Positions 19,126 to 28,538 are shown, numbered from the stretch's first letter. The stretch: DNA of 64,000 nucleotides from Vibrio hepatarius (GCF_001274785.1 NZ_LHPI01000004.1:62001-126000); one strand, 5' to 3'. Notes: generated from the sequence alone by a model not told the origin. Made by a program: numbers and translations.

Positions 19126-19311
19126 ATGAAGAACATTTTAGTCGCACTGGTGACTGGTGCATTACTGTCTGGTTGTCAGTTGACCCGAGTAGAAGGGGAA
19201 TACCAGGATGTTGAAGTCAAACTCAATACCAAGGGGTCTGACTACGAATATGAGCGAAAAAGCCGAGGTTCGTTTTGTCCACCAGGACAAGCGAAGAAGG
19301 GCAATTGCTAA
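19126..19311 (+). CDS. Small lipoprotein, unknown function
   Basis: 61 residues with a lipoprotein signal: MKNILVALVTGALLSGCQL, lipobox LLSGC with C17 as the lipidated residue. The residue after Cys is Gln, not Asp, so outer-membrane sorting is expected. The mature part is only 45 residues and ends with two cysteines in FCPPGQAKKGNC, which could form a disulphide. A GGAGG ribosome-binding site lies about 10 bases upstream. A terminator follows. No known family recognised. Confidence 0.75.
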   Translation: MKNILVALVTGALLSGCQLTRVEGEYQDVEVKLNTKGSDYEYERKSRGSFCPPGQAKKGNC

Positions 19312-19313
19312 AC

Positions 19314-19338
19314 AAGGCCAGAGTTGACTCTGGCCTTT
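19314..19338. terminator. Terminator between the lipoprotein and the convergent small ORF
   Basis: AAGGCCAGAG, TTGA loop, CTCTGGCCTT then TCT; the U-run is short on the plus strand. Confidence 0.7.
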
Positions 19339-19347
19339 CTCTTAGCG

Positions 19348-19491
19348 TTAACGCGGAGAGTGCTTTAGTGCATTGCTACCATCAACGATCTGGTAGCTGA
19401 TCCCGGCGATGTCGAACGACCTCATCAGGTGCTCTAGATTGGTATGGTAAGTCACTGTTTTTCCAGTTGGAAAGTACACTTTTAGTTTCAT
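19348..19491 (-). CDS. Small 47-residue ORF, hypothetical
   Basis: ATG at 19491 to TAA at 19348. The translation begins MKLKVYFPTGKTVTYHTNL and continues through HLMRSFDIAGISYQIVDGS, ending KHSPR. The composition is that of a real soluble protein: alternating beta-like residues, then an amphipathic helix. AAGG about a dozen bases upstream is a weak ribosome-binding site. It sits head to tail with the chemoreceptor and converges on the lipoprotein, with a terminator on each side. No family is recognised. Confidence 0.55.
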   Translation of the reverse strand: MKLKVYFPTGKTVTYHTNLEHLMRSFDIAGISYQIVDGSNALKHSPR

Positions 19492-19616
19492 TGCTTTGGC
19501 TGACCTTAGATATAATTATTGTTATGCAAAATGATGTCTTTATTTTTTGCGTGAGCATTCTAAAATTATGCATATATATTCTCAAGGTTAATTTTTGTGA
19601 AACTGACAAAATGGTG

Positions 19617-19647
19617 AAAAAAAGCGACTCACTTTCGTAAGCCGCTT
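19617..19647 (-). terminator. Terminator after the PAS chemoreceptor gene
   Basis: Read on the minus strand: AAGCGGCTTAC, GAAA loop, GTGAGTCGCTT, then seven T. The 11-bp stem pairs throughout if two G-U pairs are allowed, and the GNRA-type loop adds stability. Confidence 0.8.
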
Positions 19648-19674
19648 CAAATAAATGATTTTCAATAGAACTAA

Positions 19675-20988
19675 TCAGAGGTTTCTGCTGAACTGATTAA
19701 TCGCATTGACCACCTTGTTGGCACCCGTTTGGATATCTTCCATGGTTTGGCCTGCTTCGGTAGATAACGCGAGCGCTTCACCTGCTTGAGCGTGGCACTT
19801 AGCGATGAGTTCGACGGCTTCCGCCATTCTACGAACGTTTTCAGCAACCACACTACCAATCTCTTCTGTGGTCGAGTTGGTTCTTGAGGCAAGGTTTCTT
19901 ACTTCGTCAGCCACCACCGCAAAACCACGGCCTTGTTCGCCTGCACGAGCGGCTTCGATAGCTGCATTCAATGCAAGAAGGTTAGTTTGGTCTGCAATAT
20001 CACTGATGCTGTTCACCAATCCGTTTATCTTGTTCGAGTGCTGGCTTAAGGCTTCGATACTTTCGCTGACCTGACTCATCTGTTCGGTTAACGCTGTCAT
20101 ACGTTCAATGGTTGAGCTAACAATTTCACGGCCTTGCTCGGTCTGCTGACCTGTTTCTTGCGACACATCGTGTGCGATAAGAGCGGCTTGAGCCACCGCT
20201 TGTTCTTGAATGACTTGGTCAGTAATGACGGTTGCGAACTTAACCACTCGGTACAGTTCACCACGGTCGTTGTGGATAGGGTTGTATGAGGCTTCCAACC
20301 AAACGACCTGACCGCGGCTGTCGATTCGCTTAAAGCGTTCGGATACAAACTGCCCACTCGCGAGTCGTTTCCAAAACGCTCGGTATTCGGGAGAGTTGGC
20401 TTCCTCTGCATCACAAAACATACGGTGATGTTTACCGACAATCTGTTCACTGGTGTAACCCATAGTATTTAGAAAGTTGTCATTCGCGCGGATGATTTCA
20501 CCAGACAAGGTAAACTCGATGACTGCCGTGGAGCGGTTCAACGCTTTGAGCATGTCTTCTTGCTCGCGCGAATTTTGAATAGTGCGAGTTAGCTCGGAGG
20601 CAAAAATAACAATGGATAGCAGCTTGCTGTTGATATCGCGGATTGGCTGTACAATCGCACGCAACCACGCTTCTTCACCGTTCTCTTTGGCAATTTGCAG
20701 TGCACCGTTCCAGTGTTTACCTTCTGCGACCGCTGACTTCATCAGTCTAAAGTGTTCGGTATCTCGAGCAAATTCCGGAACCAGTTCGGTGATATGTCGG
20801 TTTAGAACCTTATTCTCGGACAAGTTTAATTCTGAGCAGAACTTTTCATTAACCGAAACCACTTGGCCACGCGGGTCGAGTGAAATTCTCAGCATGTCGA
20901 GATCAAGACTTTCTCTAACTTGTGTTAGAGCGTGTAGCTTCTCTTTTAGTTTTTGGTTTTCTAGCAGCAAAGAGCGATTGAAAAACAT
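19675..20988 (-). CDS. Soluble methyl-accepting chemotaxis protein with two PAS domains
   Basis: 437 residues. A short N-terminal coiled coil (1-25, [17 protein letters not shown]) is followed by PAS 1 (about 28-140), PAS 2 (about 145-260) and an MCP signalling domain (about 265-437). The hairpin tip is conserved: [19 protein letters not shown]. No transmembrane segment is present, so it is a cytoplasmic receptor, like Aer-type or redox and energy sensors. PAS 2 has the [16 protein letters not shown] segment typical of flavin or haem PAS modules, but the cofactor cannot be told. Own terminator; apparently monocistronic. Confidence 0.93.
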   Translation of the reverse strand: MFFNRSLLLENQKLKEKLHALTQVRESLDLDMLRISLDPRGQVVSVNEKFCSELNLSENKVLNRHITELVPEFARDTEHFRLMKSAVAEGKHWNGALQIAKENGEEAWLRAIVQPIRDINSKLLSIVIFASELTRTIQNSREQEDMLKALNRSTAVIEFTLSGEIIRANDNFLNTMGYTSEQIVGKHHRMFCDAEEANSPEYRAFWKRLASGQFVSERFKRIDSRGQVVWLEASYNPIHNDRGELYRVVKFATVITDQVIQEQAVAQAALIAHDVSQETGQQTEQGREIVSSTIERMTALTEQMSQVSESIEALSQHSNKINGLVNSISDIADQTNLLALNAAIEAARAGEQGRGFAVVADEVRNLASRTNSTTEEIGSVVAENVRRMAEAVELIAKCHAQAGEALALSTEAGQTMEDIQTGANKVVNAINQFSRNL

Positions 20989-21213
20989 GTATAGATCCTA
21001 TTTTTATTGTTGTTGATGGAGTACCAGTGTTGAGCAGCGACAAGCTGAAACTTGATAGGATGTTTTACATCGTAATCGTTTTATCAACATTAATCACTAT
21101 ATACGATGTGATACAAAAAGATGGATCAGGTTACATTTTGTTAAGATTTGGTGGAGCAGGAAAGGCGACACTAAGTCATAAAGAAGGTCAGTTCTGAGCT
21201 GGATATAGAGAGT

Positions 21214-21244
21214 GATTTGTCAGTATTTCATGTACTGACAAATC
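21214..21244. repeat. Perfect 12-bp inverted repeat downstream of the Hsp70 operon
   Basis: GATTTGTCAGTA, seven-base loop, TACTGACAAATC. It begins ten bases past the stop codon of the Hsp70 gene ending at 21254. No U-run follows on the minus strand, so a terminator role is doubtful; it may protect the mRNA end or be a protein site. Confidence 0.6.
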
Positions 21245-21253
21245 GCTTTGTCG

Positions 21254-24061
21254 TTAATGGTTAACCAGAGTTAGACCACTTGGCAGTGCATCACCAAACA
21301 CGCGTTTCGACTCACTTTCAGAAAGTTCTGATACTTCTTTGACAAGTGTAATCCAAGAAGGCGAGACTTTACTTTGTTTAAGTTTTTCCAATACTTGAAC
21401 GCGGAACTCATCGGAAATATCGAACAACCTATCACCCGTTTTACGGCATATCATTACCGCAGCAAAGGCGATCATTGGCTCTTTCTGCCAATTCTTATCC
21501 AATAGTTTCGGCAACCACTGCTCTGCTTGCTCACGAGGAATAACATTGTGTTGGCTACCGTAAAGTGGTGTACGTGAAGCCAAGCGACCCAAAGCCCACC
21601 AATGCGCTTGTTCAAACTGGTTAGAGTTGAGTGCTTTATTTAGGAACCAGCTAGACAGTAACACTTTGTCTTCGACTTCTAGGTGTTCTAGAGAGGCCGC
21701 AAGACGTACCATCGATTCGTAACCCATCTCCTGAGCCGCTTTTGCTGACTGAGGATTTTTCATCGCACCTGGATGAAGATACTTAGCGATATCAGCGAGT
21801 ATTGTCTCTTGCTGTTCTTGGTTCAAACCACCGGCGATACGACGCCAGAACACCCACCAATCGGTCCAGCCTTGATGGTTTTTAAATTGGATGTTTTGTT
21901 GGTAGAGCCCCCAAACTTGTTCAATTCGCCAAGAGTCGGTTGCGTCACCAAAACCCGGACGCAATGAGAAACCTGCCAAACGTAACCAGTTCTTTTCATG
22001 TTGCTCAGAACGGCGACGGCGTTTGCGACCTTGAGCGAAAGCGTCGAACAAGTGGCGTAGCGTTGCGAAATCCCATTCGTCGCGCTTACCGAGTTTCTTC
22101 TCAAGATCTTTGGCGAGCGTTTTGATCTCTTTTGAATCGGCACTCTTCTTGTTGCCGCTGTAAATGCGTGTGATCAGCGCTTTGCATTCGGCAAGGCGAG
22201 GGGAGAGCACTTCTTCTTCGCTTTGCTCTGCTTTTTGGTTACGTACCTCAAATTCAAGCGCCCAACGTTTCGCGTCGTCATCGACGCTGACGCATTCCAT
22301 TTTCAGTGTGCCGACTTCCGTTAACTGACACGCTAGCTGAACTTCAACACGTTCCTTTTGGTTGGCTTGCAGTTCAGCCCCTTCACCTTCTAAGGTGGAA
22401 ATGTACGGCGGCAGAGGAGCGAATATATCGGGGTCAACGTCTACGATGACGCCGTTTTGAATCTGAGCGTCGTTGGTTAATGTGTCGTGTGTTGAGGTCA
22501 ATAAGTTAAAACGTACCGGTTCGCCAAGCGTTAACGAGAAGCGGCGACCACTTAAACGAATCTCGTGACCTTCTTCAGTACCTTTGGCGAGTAGGCAGAG
22601 TGCTTTGCCCATTTTGTTCTTCTGTTGAAGATGCAAGAAATACGAACGAGCGGCACCACCGCCAATTTTGAGTTGCGCACCACGACGCGCTTTACCAAAT
22701 GCTACGGCACCCAACGCCACAGACCAGTCTGGGTGCGGGTTGTCTAACACCGTGACAGGAGCTCCGCGCCACTTGCCGAGCAATTGTGTGACACGCTCCG
22801 TGACAAGGTCACTATTGAACACGCCGCCGTTGAGAAGAATACCGACCGGGATAGCAGGTTTGCTGGTATCTTCTTGGCCAAGTGCCGCGTAGGAGACTTG
22901 TTGGTGTAAGCCCAAAAATTCAGCAACGTGTTTGCTCACCGCTGGATCTGCCACGTAAGGCAGGCCAAATTCAACTACTGCGCTGCGACGTTTATCTGGG
23001 GTTTGTGAGAAATCAGAAAGCGGGAAAAAACCATCCAGCGCGATCTGATGAACTTCTTGTTTGGTTAGGCCGATACTCTTAGTGCCACCGAGTAGTTTTG
23101 AGCCGCTGCCAAGCATCGTGATCTTGACTTCATCCGGTGCGCCCGAAGAGAGCAACTGCTCTTTGGCTTTACGGGTTTGCTGGATAAGTTTCGTCAGGCT
23201 GGCGGCATTGAGTTTTTTGCTCTGGCTGAATCGACTTTCCGCCAAATGGGCTAGGGCTAAGTCAAGGTTGTCACCACCTAGCATTAAGTGTTCGCCAACG
23301 CCAATGCGGTCAAGCGCAAGTTCATCTTGGTTGAACTTTGCTTCGATCAGGCTTAAGTCTGTGGTACCACCACCAACGTCACAAACGAGTATCAGTGGCA
23401 GGTCTTTTAGCTCATCAGATGCCGTTTGCTGGTGGCGCGCATACCAGTCATAACACACGGCTTGCGGCTCTTCGAGCAAGACAATTTTATGCAGCCCGGC
23501 GAGTTGCGCTGCTTCTAGCGTCAGTTTACGCGCGGTCTCGTCAAACGATGCTGGTACTGTAACCACGACTTCTTGGTCTTCAAGCTTGTTGCTTGGGTTG
23601 CGATAGTTCCAAGCTTGACGGATATGGTTGAGATAACTCGCACTGGCGATAACCGGAGAAACCTTGTCGACATCGCTTGCGCCTGCCCATGGTAGAATAT
23701 CGGAGTTGCGGTCGACCGCTTGGTGTGAAAGCCAGCTTTTCGCACTGGATACTTGGCGACCTTCAACTTTTGCGCCCAGCTCACGTGCCCACTCACCGAC
23801 AATCAAGTGTTTGATGTCGCCTTCGACTGGTTGGTTGTCCCAAGGGAGTGTGAGGTCGTTTGGTGAGATTTGTCCTTCAGCTGGGTGGTAGCGGAAAGAA
23901 GGAAGTAGGGGTTTACGTACCACTTCACCTGGACCAATCAGTTGGTCAATGTCGAAGAGGGATACTTTGGATTGTTGTAAATCATCGGTAATTTCACAGA
24001 AGGCGACAACCGTATTGGTGGTGCCCAAGTCGATACCGACAAGGAAACGAGGGGATGCCAT
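21254..24061 (-). CDS. Large Hsp70 family protein with extended C-terminal region
   Basis: 935 residues. The N-terminal actin-like ATPase is recognisable: phosphate-1 motif VGIDLGTTNTVVAF and phosphate-2 motif VCDVGGGTTDLSL near residue 230, with a third (GILLNGGVF) near 405. The usual DnaK peptide-binding domain and the EEVD-like tail are not seen. Instead, residues about 560-935 form a long helical region with WALGRLASRTPLYGS and WRRIAGGLNQEQQ, of the DUF3731 type found in such Hsp70s. It is the last gene of the DUF2760-Hsp70-Hsp70 operon, 51 bases after the previous one. No J-protein or GrpE is nearby. Client unknown. Confidence 0.85.
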   Translation of the reverse strand: MASPRFLVGIDLGTTNTVVAFCEITDDLQQSKVSLFDIDQLIGPGEVVRKPLLPSFRYHPAEGQISPNDLTLPWDNQPVEGDIKHLIVGEWARELGAKVEGRQVSSAKSWLSHQAVDRNSDILPWAGASDVDKVSPVIASASYLNHIRQAWNYRNPSNKLEDQEVVVTVPASFDETARKLTLEAAQLAGLHKIVLLEEPQAVCYDWYARHQQTASDELKDLPLILVCDVGGGTTDLSLIEAKFNQDELALDRIGVGEHLMLGGDNLDLALAHLAESRFSQSKKLNAASLTKLIQQTRKAKEQLLSSGAPDEVKITMLGSGSKLLGGTKSIGLTKQEVHQIALDGFFPLSDFSQTPDKRRSAVVEFGLPYVADPAVSKHVAEFLGLHQQVSYAALGQEDTSKPAIPVGILLNGGVFNSDLVTERVTQLLGKWRGAPVTVLDNPHPDWSVALGAVAFGKARRGAQLKIGGGAARSYFLHLQQKNKMGKALCLLAKGTEEGHEIRLSGRRFSLTLGEPVRFNLLTSTHDTLTNDAQIQNGVIVDVDPDIFAPLPPYISTLEGEGAELQANQKERVEVQLACQLTEVGTLKMECVSVDDDAKRWALEFEVRNQKAEQSEEEVLSPRLAECKALITRIYSGNKKSADSKEIKTLAKDLEKKLGKRDEWDFATLRHLFDAFAQGRKRRRRSEQHEKNWLRLAGFSLRPGFGDATDSWRIEQVWGLYQQNIQFKNHQGWTDWWVFWRRIAGGLNQEQQETILADIAKYLHPGAMKNPQSAKAAQEMGYESMVRLAASLEHLEVEDKVLLSSWFLNKALNSNQFEQAHWWALGRLASRTPLYGSQHNVIPREQAEQWLPKLLDKNWQKEPMIAFAAVMICRKTGDRLFDISDEFRVQVLEKLKQSKVSPSWITLVKEVSELSESESKRVFGDALPSGLTLVNH

Positions 24062-24112
24062 GACAAAACCTTATTTAAAAACGGCACCCCAAAGGATGCC
24101 GCTTGAATTTAC

Positions 24113-26056
24113 TTATTGTTCTTCGTTTGAATCTTGTTTGTTGTCTTCGCGGACATCAAACTCAACGTGCCATTTCTGACCGTTGTCGGCTGCGATTGCC
24201 TCTAAGTAGAGTGTGCCAAGTTCAGTAACGCGAGTAGCCAGCGTGACAGGCACTACTTCACCTTCTCGGCGACCTTCAGAAACCGGCAGGGTGACCTGAA
24301 TCTCTGGCAACTCTTCCAGTTCATCTTGTCCCCAGTGGTCGAGGTGTGTACCTGCTGGGTCATCGCGACGAACCGTCGAACCAAAGAACTGGAAGTTAAC
24401 AGGTTGACCGATGATCAAACCAAACTCTTGGCTTGGGACTTCAACACTCGAACCTTCTTCCATACCAAATGGAGCGACACAAAGTGCTTCCATCGGTGGT
24501 GCCATACCTGGAATTGCAGGCATCGCGCTTTCAATACCAACATAGTAGCTGGATGCAATACCGCCGCGGATACGTACACCCTGCCCACGACGTACAGAAC
24601 CGTAGTAAGATGCGCCGCATGCAACTGCTAGGTCAAGATCAACGCCCGTTAGGCGTTTCGCCATTTCGCAATCAGCGTCGATAAGCCATTCATTGATGGT
24701 CTCTTCAAGGCGATCAGACAACAGTTGTGACTTAAGTACACCACCGTTAAATAGAATTGCAGTCGGTTTGATAAAATCAGTTGATGGCGCTTCACCACCA
24801 GGCATACCTGGCATATTTGCGAATGGATTGAAATCTTGTGTCGCTGCCGCGTCGCCGTTATTTCCAGACACAGAAAGTGCATTCGCTTGTTTAGATAAGA
24901 ATGCGGCGATATGGCGAGTGATACCCGCGTCCTGAGCGTATGGCAGACCCATTTGTGTTAATGCGCCGCGGTTACGTTGAACCGGGTGATCAGTAACAGA
25001 AACTTTCGGGAAGAAACCGTCGACCAGTGTTTGCTGGACTTCTTCTTGCGTCAGTTCCGTTTTTAGCGTTGCGCCAAGCAGTTTAGAGCCACGACTAGGT
25101 ACAACGATTGGCACTGATTGCAATTCGCTATCGTTCAATAGCGCTTCTTTTGCGTCTCGGCAAGCGTGTGTCATTGCCTGAACTTGCCATGGCTGTAGCT
25201 CTTTGCCTTCTTGCGCGAGCTTCATTTTCAAGCGGTACGCAAGCGCAAGGTCCATGTTGTCACCGCCAAGTAGAATGTGTTCACCGACTGCGATGCGGTT
25301 CAGTGTTAGGTTACCGTTGTCTTCTGTCACTTCGACCAAAGAAAGGTCCGTGGTACCACCACCGATATCAACGACTAGCACGATATCACCAACTGACACT
25401 TCGTCGCGCCATTTGTCGTTGCTGTTATCGATCCAGTTGTACAGTGCCGCCTGTGGTTCTTCTAATAGTGTCAAATGCACCAAGCCAACGTTACGTGCGG
25501 CTTCTGCTGTTAAGTCGCGTGCTGCTGGGTCAAATGACGCAGGTACGGTAATCGTTACATCTTGGTCAGACAGAGAATCATTTGGATGAGCGTGATTCCA
25601 CGCGTCTTTTAAATGTTCTAGGTACAGTTCAGTTGCGCGAAGTGGTGATACTTTCTCGACTTCTTCTGGGCTGCCCGCTGGCAAAAATGCGTCACGACGG
25701 TTAACACCACCGTGGCAAAGCCAAGATTTAGCACTCGCCACCAAACGAATCGGCGTTTTAGAACCTAGGTTACGTGCAATCGCACCAACCAATGCTTTCG
25801 GTTCGCTGGACCACGGCAATACGCGTGATTGAGGGTTCATTTCGTGCTCGTGCGGTTGGTACAGGAACGAGCCTAACTGGCTACGAGTTTCAACCGTGCC
25901 CGGTGCAGTAAGTTGCGGAATAGGCATCACTTCCACGCGTGCATCTTCATCGTGAGTATCGACGTAAGACATCACACAGTGCGTAGTACCTAAGTCGATA
26001 CCAACGCTGAATTTAGGTGTTTGCGGCTGTTTTGCCGCTGGGTTTTGATGTTCCAT
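24113..26056 (-). CDS. Hsp70 family protein (non-DnaK type)
   Basis: 647 residues. Actin-like ATPase with VGIDLGTTHCVMSY (phosphate 1), VLVVDIGGGTTDLSLVEV (phosphate 2) and ILFNGGVLKS (adenosine region). Insertions after about 395 include a Met/Pro/Gly-rich NPFANMPGMPGGEAP segment. The C-terminal 130 residues form a beta-rich domain (QEFGLIIGQPVNFQFFG) and an acidic tail ending DSNEEQ. It is paralogous to the 935-residue protein downstream over the ATPase and adjoining beta domain (compare SAKSWLCHGGVNR with SAKSWLSHQAVDR). Its ATG overlaps the stop of the DUF2760 gene (TAATG), implying translational coupling. Confidence 0.88.
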   Translation of the reverse strand: MEHQNPAAKQPQTPKFSVGIDLGTTHCVMSYVDTHDEDARVEVMPIPQLTAPGTVETRSQLGSFLYQPHEHEMNPQSRVLPWSSEPKALVGAIARNLGSKTPIRLVASAKSWLCHGGVNRRDAFLPAGSPEEVEKVSPLRATELYLEHLKDAWNHAHPNDSLSDQDVTITVPASFDPAARDLTAEAARNVGLVHLTLLEEPQAALYNWIDNSNDKWRDEVSVGDIVLVVDIGGGTTDLSLVEVTEDNGNLTLNRIAVGEHILLGGDNMDLALAYRLKMKLAQEGKELQPWQVQAMTHACRDAKEALLNDSELQSVPIVVPSRGSKLLGATLKTELTQEEVQQTLVDGFFPKVSVTDHPVQRNRGALTQMGLPYAQDAGITRHIAAFLSKQANALSVSGNNGDAAATQDFNPFANMPGMPGGEAPSTDFIKPTAILFNGGVLKSQLLSDRLEETINEWLIDADCEMAKRLTGVDLDLAVACGASYYGSVRRGQGVRIRGGIASSYYVGIESAMPAIPGMAPPMEALCVAPFGMEEGSSVEVPSQEFGLIIGQPVNFQFFGSTVRRDDPAGTHLDHWGQDELEELPEIQVTLPVSEGRREGEVVPVTLATRVTELGTLYLEAIAADNGQKWHVEFDVREDNKQDSNEEQ

Positions 26057-26688
26057 TACAGCTCAACCTCTGCAGGAGCAATAACTGATGCATCGTAGTT
26101 TTCAGTCAGCTTAGGTAGGTTCATCGCGCTCGCTTTCCAACCTTTGTGTACCAGCGTGCCGCTGAATGGTGCTTGACCCGTTACGTTACCGGTTAAGCGA
26201 ATTTCTTGAGGGTTAAAGCCTGATTCTACGGTAATACGAGTTTCTTCGTCTTCATTGCGAATATGCTCAAGCGTTACGTAGTCGTTTAGGACTTTTTGAC
26301 CGCCAGTGTGAATAACGCGAGCCGCAGCGCCTACTTCATCATCTGAGAATGAAGTTAGGTCTTCTTTAAGGAAATCAATTAAGCGCGCTTCTTGCTGCAT
26401 GATAGACAGCAGTTGCATTGCTGAGTCAGTAGATGCCGTCGCAAGTTTCGATTCCACTTCAACAACTTTCTCTACCACTTTTTCTACTTCGACAACTTTC
26501 TCAACTTCAACGATCTTTTCGACTGGCTTTTCTACTTCAACGATTTTCTCAACCGGCTTTTCAACGACTTTCTCGATAACTTTAGATTTGCGAGAAACTG
26601 CAATCAGCAGCAAAAGAACACTAGATGCCGCTAAGCCAGCATGTAGCATATCGAACGTTTGAGGGATCATTTGTAAATCGAACGTCAT
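26056..26688 (-). CDS. Membrane-anchored DUF2760 protein with V-E-K repeat stalk
   Basis: 210 residues from the ATG at 26688, preferred over an upstream frame to 26730 because an AAGAGAAA site precedes it. Order: short N-terminus, one transmembrane helix (about 16-33, GLAASSVLLLLIAVS), a repetitive stalk of Val/Glu/Lys units (about 38-79, VEKPVEKIVEVEK repeated), then the DUF2760 domain (about 85-210) with QEARLIDFLKEDLTSFSDDEVGAAAR. The domain is cytoplasmic if the basic SRKSK after the helix is inside. Its stop codon overlaps the start of the first Hsp70 gene. Members occur next to such Hsp70s, so it is a likely membrane recruiter or client. Function unknown. Confidence 0.85.
   Translation of the reverse strand: MTFDLQMIPQTFDMLHAGLAASSVLLLLIAVSRKSKVIEKVVEKPVEKIVEVEKPVEKIVEVEKVVEVEKVVEKVVEVESKLATASTDSAMQLLSIMQQEARLIDFLKEDLTSFSDDEVGAAARVIHTGGQKVLNDYVTLEHIRNEDEETRITVESGFNPQEIRLTGNVTGQAPFSGTLVHKGWKASAMNLPKLTENYDASVIAPAEVEL
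26452..26577 (-). repeat. Internal V-E-K repeats in the DUF2760 gene
   Basis: About 126 bases coding for degenerate VEK(I/V)VEVEK units; at DNA level the short modules TTCAACGAT(C/T)TT(C/T)TC and AC(T/C)GGCTTTTC recur with slight changes. Such tracts are prone to slippage, so the stalk length probably varies between strains in multiples of a few residues. Confidence 0.75.
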
Positions 26689-26974
26689 GACATTTCTCTT
26701 ATGGTTACTATTCAGGAGAGATTGACTCAATCTCTAGATTGGCTATCCCTGCAATAGGAGGCCAAATTATGATAATAAATTGGGGCAAATAGTATCACAT
26801 TCAATCTGTCACGCTTGTAGAAATCTAGCTTTGCGCCCTGTTTTGTCAGTTAACTGATGTATTTTTATGCGCTTTTTGTCAGGATTTTAATCCAGACAGT
26901 GAACTCTGCGTCGTTTTTTCATGCAAAAGTTTAGAAACGCTTTATGTTGCTGATTATCTGACTATAAGATTAAG

Positions 26975-28537
26975 GTGAACGTTAACGAAACGGCTAACTC
27001 AAGGTTTATGCGAATCCCGATTCCGAGAAAGATCCTTTATCCAATTTTGGCATTCTTATCGACCGTACTAGCAACTGCGGTTTTGGTTTATTTTGCCTTT
27101 CAGTCGCAATTAAGATACGCCAGTGGTTTGTTCAATAACCTTGCTGAGCAACAAGCGGGGAATTTGCAGGAAGTGCTGGAAAGTGATTTGCAGTTCATCG
27201 GCACTGGCGCCAATTACTTCCATTCCACCAAACCAGAGAATTGGGATACCTTTCCTGTCTTTGCTAAAACGCTACTGTCATCCTCAGATACTCTAATCGG
27301 TTTGCAATGGATGCGCAGGGTAGAGCCGAATCAGCTACCTAAATATACCGCCGAGATGCGAGAGGCGTATCCCGACTTTACGCTCTATACGGTCCCTAAA
27401 GACGGACCAAAGACATTTGGCTATATCATGCCGCATAATGAACCGATTTATGTGGTCTCGGATATCTATCCGATGAGCGATGCCAATATCGGTTTATTAG
27501 GTTTTTACTCATCTCGCGTTCGTTTCCAACTGGTACTGGATGGGATTCGTGCAACCGGTCAGCCAAGTGTGTCTGATAAAGTACGCTTGTTACAAGACGG
27601 CTTAGACCGCTCACTAGAGAAAACTGGCTTGCTGGTTTATCACCCAGTGTTTGACCTAGAATCGCAGCAGAATTTAATTGGTGTTGTGGTCGGCGTGATT
27701 CGCACTACCAACTACTTTAAGAATTTGGTGACGAGAACCGCCTCCGGTCAGGATTTACTGATCAAAGTCACCGATATGGGGTTTGATGCCGAAGACGACC
27801 CTGTGCTTTATCAAAGTGAAGGCTGGCAAGAAACCCAAGGGATGGAGATCAGTAAAACCGTCAAACTGCCTAACCGCGAATGGATTGTGGATTTTAAGCT
27901 CGCAGAGCGCTTTACTAACAACGATTTACTCGTCCAGCGCAGCGTATGGATAGGCGGTTTGGTGATCGCGTGTTTGTTTAGCTACATCGTATTTCTGCAA
28001 GTCCGAGGCAAAGAGCGCTTGTCAGTTCTGCTTGATGAACGTACACGCGAGCTGCAATTTATGGTGGATCACGATGCGTTGACGGGACTACTTAATCGCC
28101 GCGCGTTTAACGAAGAACTGCAGGCGAGAGTGATGGACGATAAGCTTTTTGCCTTGGCGAGTTTTGATATCGACAACTTTAAGCAGGTCAACGACAGTTT
28201 CGGCCATACCACTGGTGACGAAATGTTGGTCCATTTAGCACGCGAAGTGGAAAAGCACCTGCGTCCGGATGAGCTTTTTTTCCGCACGGGCGGCGACGAG
28301 TTCAATATTATTTCTAATATCACTGATTATAAAGAGCTGTACGAGCACTTAAATTATATTGGTCGCGCGGTATCATCGTCTTATTTGTCATTTGGTAACT
28401 TAAAAGTGCGTAGCTCGCTCAGTATCGGCGGAGTCGTCAGAACAACGGAAAATGCCGAAGATACCGTGCAAATGGCCGATACCCAGCTATATAAGAGTAA
28501 GAAAGCAGGTCGCAACTGCGTTACGGTTGCAGAATAG
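26975..28537 (+). CDS. CHASE-domain diguanylate cyclase
   Basis: 520 residues from a GTG at 26975; an ATG at 27008 with AAGG three bases upstream is an alternative start. Membrane helix 1 (about 20-42), a periplasmic CHASE-type sensor (about 45-320, with LQWMRRVEPNQLPKY and GFYSSRV), membrane helix 2 (about 323-343), then GGDEF (360-520). The active site is intact: GGDEF at 439-443, and DIDNFKQVNDSFGH before it. The I-site RxxD is RxxE here (R430-E433), so product inhibition may be weaker. Makes c-di-GMP in response to an external small ligand. A MITE-like element begins 2 bases after its stop. Confidence 0.92.
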   Translation: MNVNETANSRFMRIPIPRKILYPILAFLSTVLATAVLVYFAFQSQLRYASGLFNNLAEQQAGNLQEVLESDLQFIGTGANYFHSTKPENWDTFPVFAKTLLSSSDTLIGLQWMRRVEPNQLPKYTAEMREAYPDFTLYTVPKDGPKTFGYIMPHNEPIYVVSDIYPMSDANIGLLGFYSSRVRFQLVLDGIRATGQPSVSDKVRLLQDGLDRSLEKTGLLVYHPVFDLESQQNLIGVVVGVIRTTNYFKNLVTRTASGQDLLIKVTDMGFDAEDDPVLYQSEGWQETQGMEISKTVKLPNREWIVDFKLAERFTNNDLLVQRSVWIGGLVIACLFSYIVFLQVRGKERLSVLLDERTRELQFMVDHDALTGLLNRRAFNEELQARVMDDKLFALASFDIDNFKQVNDSFGHTTGDEMLVHLAREVEKHLRPDELFFRTGGDEFNIISNITDYKELYEHLNYIGRAVSSSYLSFGNLKVRSSLSIGGVVRTTENAEDTVQMADTQLYKSKKAGRNCVTVAE

Positions 28538-28538
28538 C

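Noticed and set aside
19382-19609. 75-codon minus-strand ORF overlapping the 47-residue ORF
   Set aside because: Basic, low-complexity translation without a ribosome-binding site; the other frame (19348-19491) has the better protein-like composition.
24326-25589. Several plus-strand ORFs of 80-147 codons inside the Hsp70 gene
   Set aside because: Ser/Arg/Cys-rich shadow frames of a conserved coding region; no ribosome-binding sites or family matches.
26599-26662. Ser/Thr-rich frame opposite the V-E-K repeats read as a surface protein
   Set aside because: It is only the antisense of the V-E-K repeat; codon choice supports the minus-strand gene.
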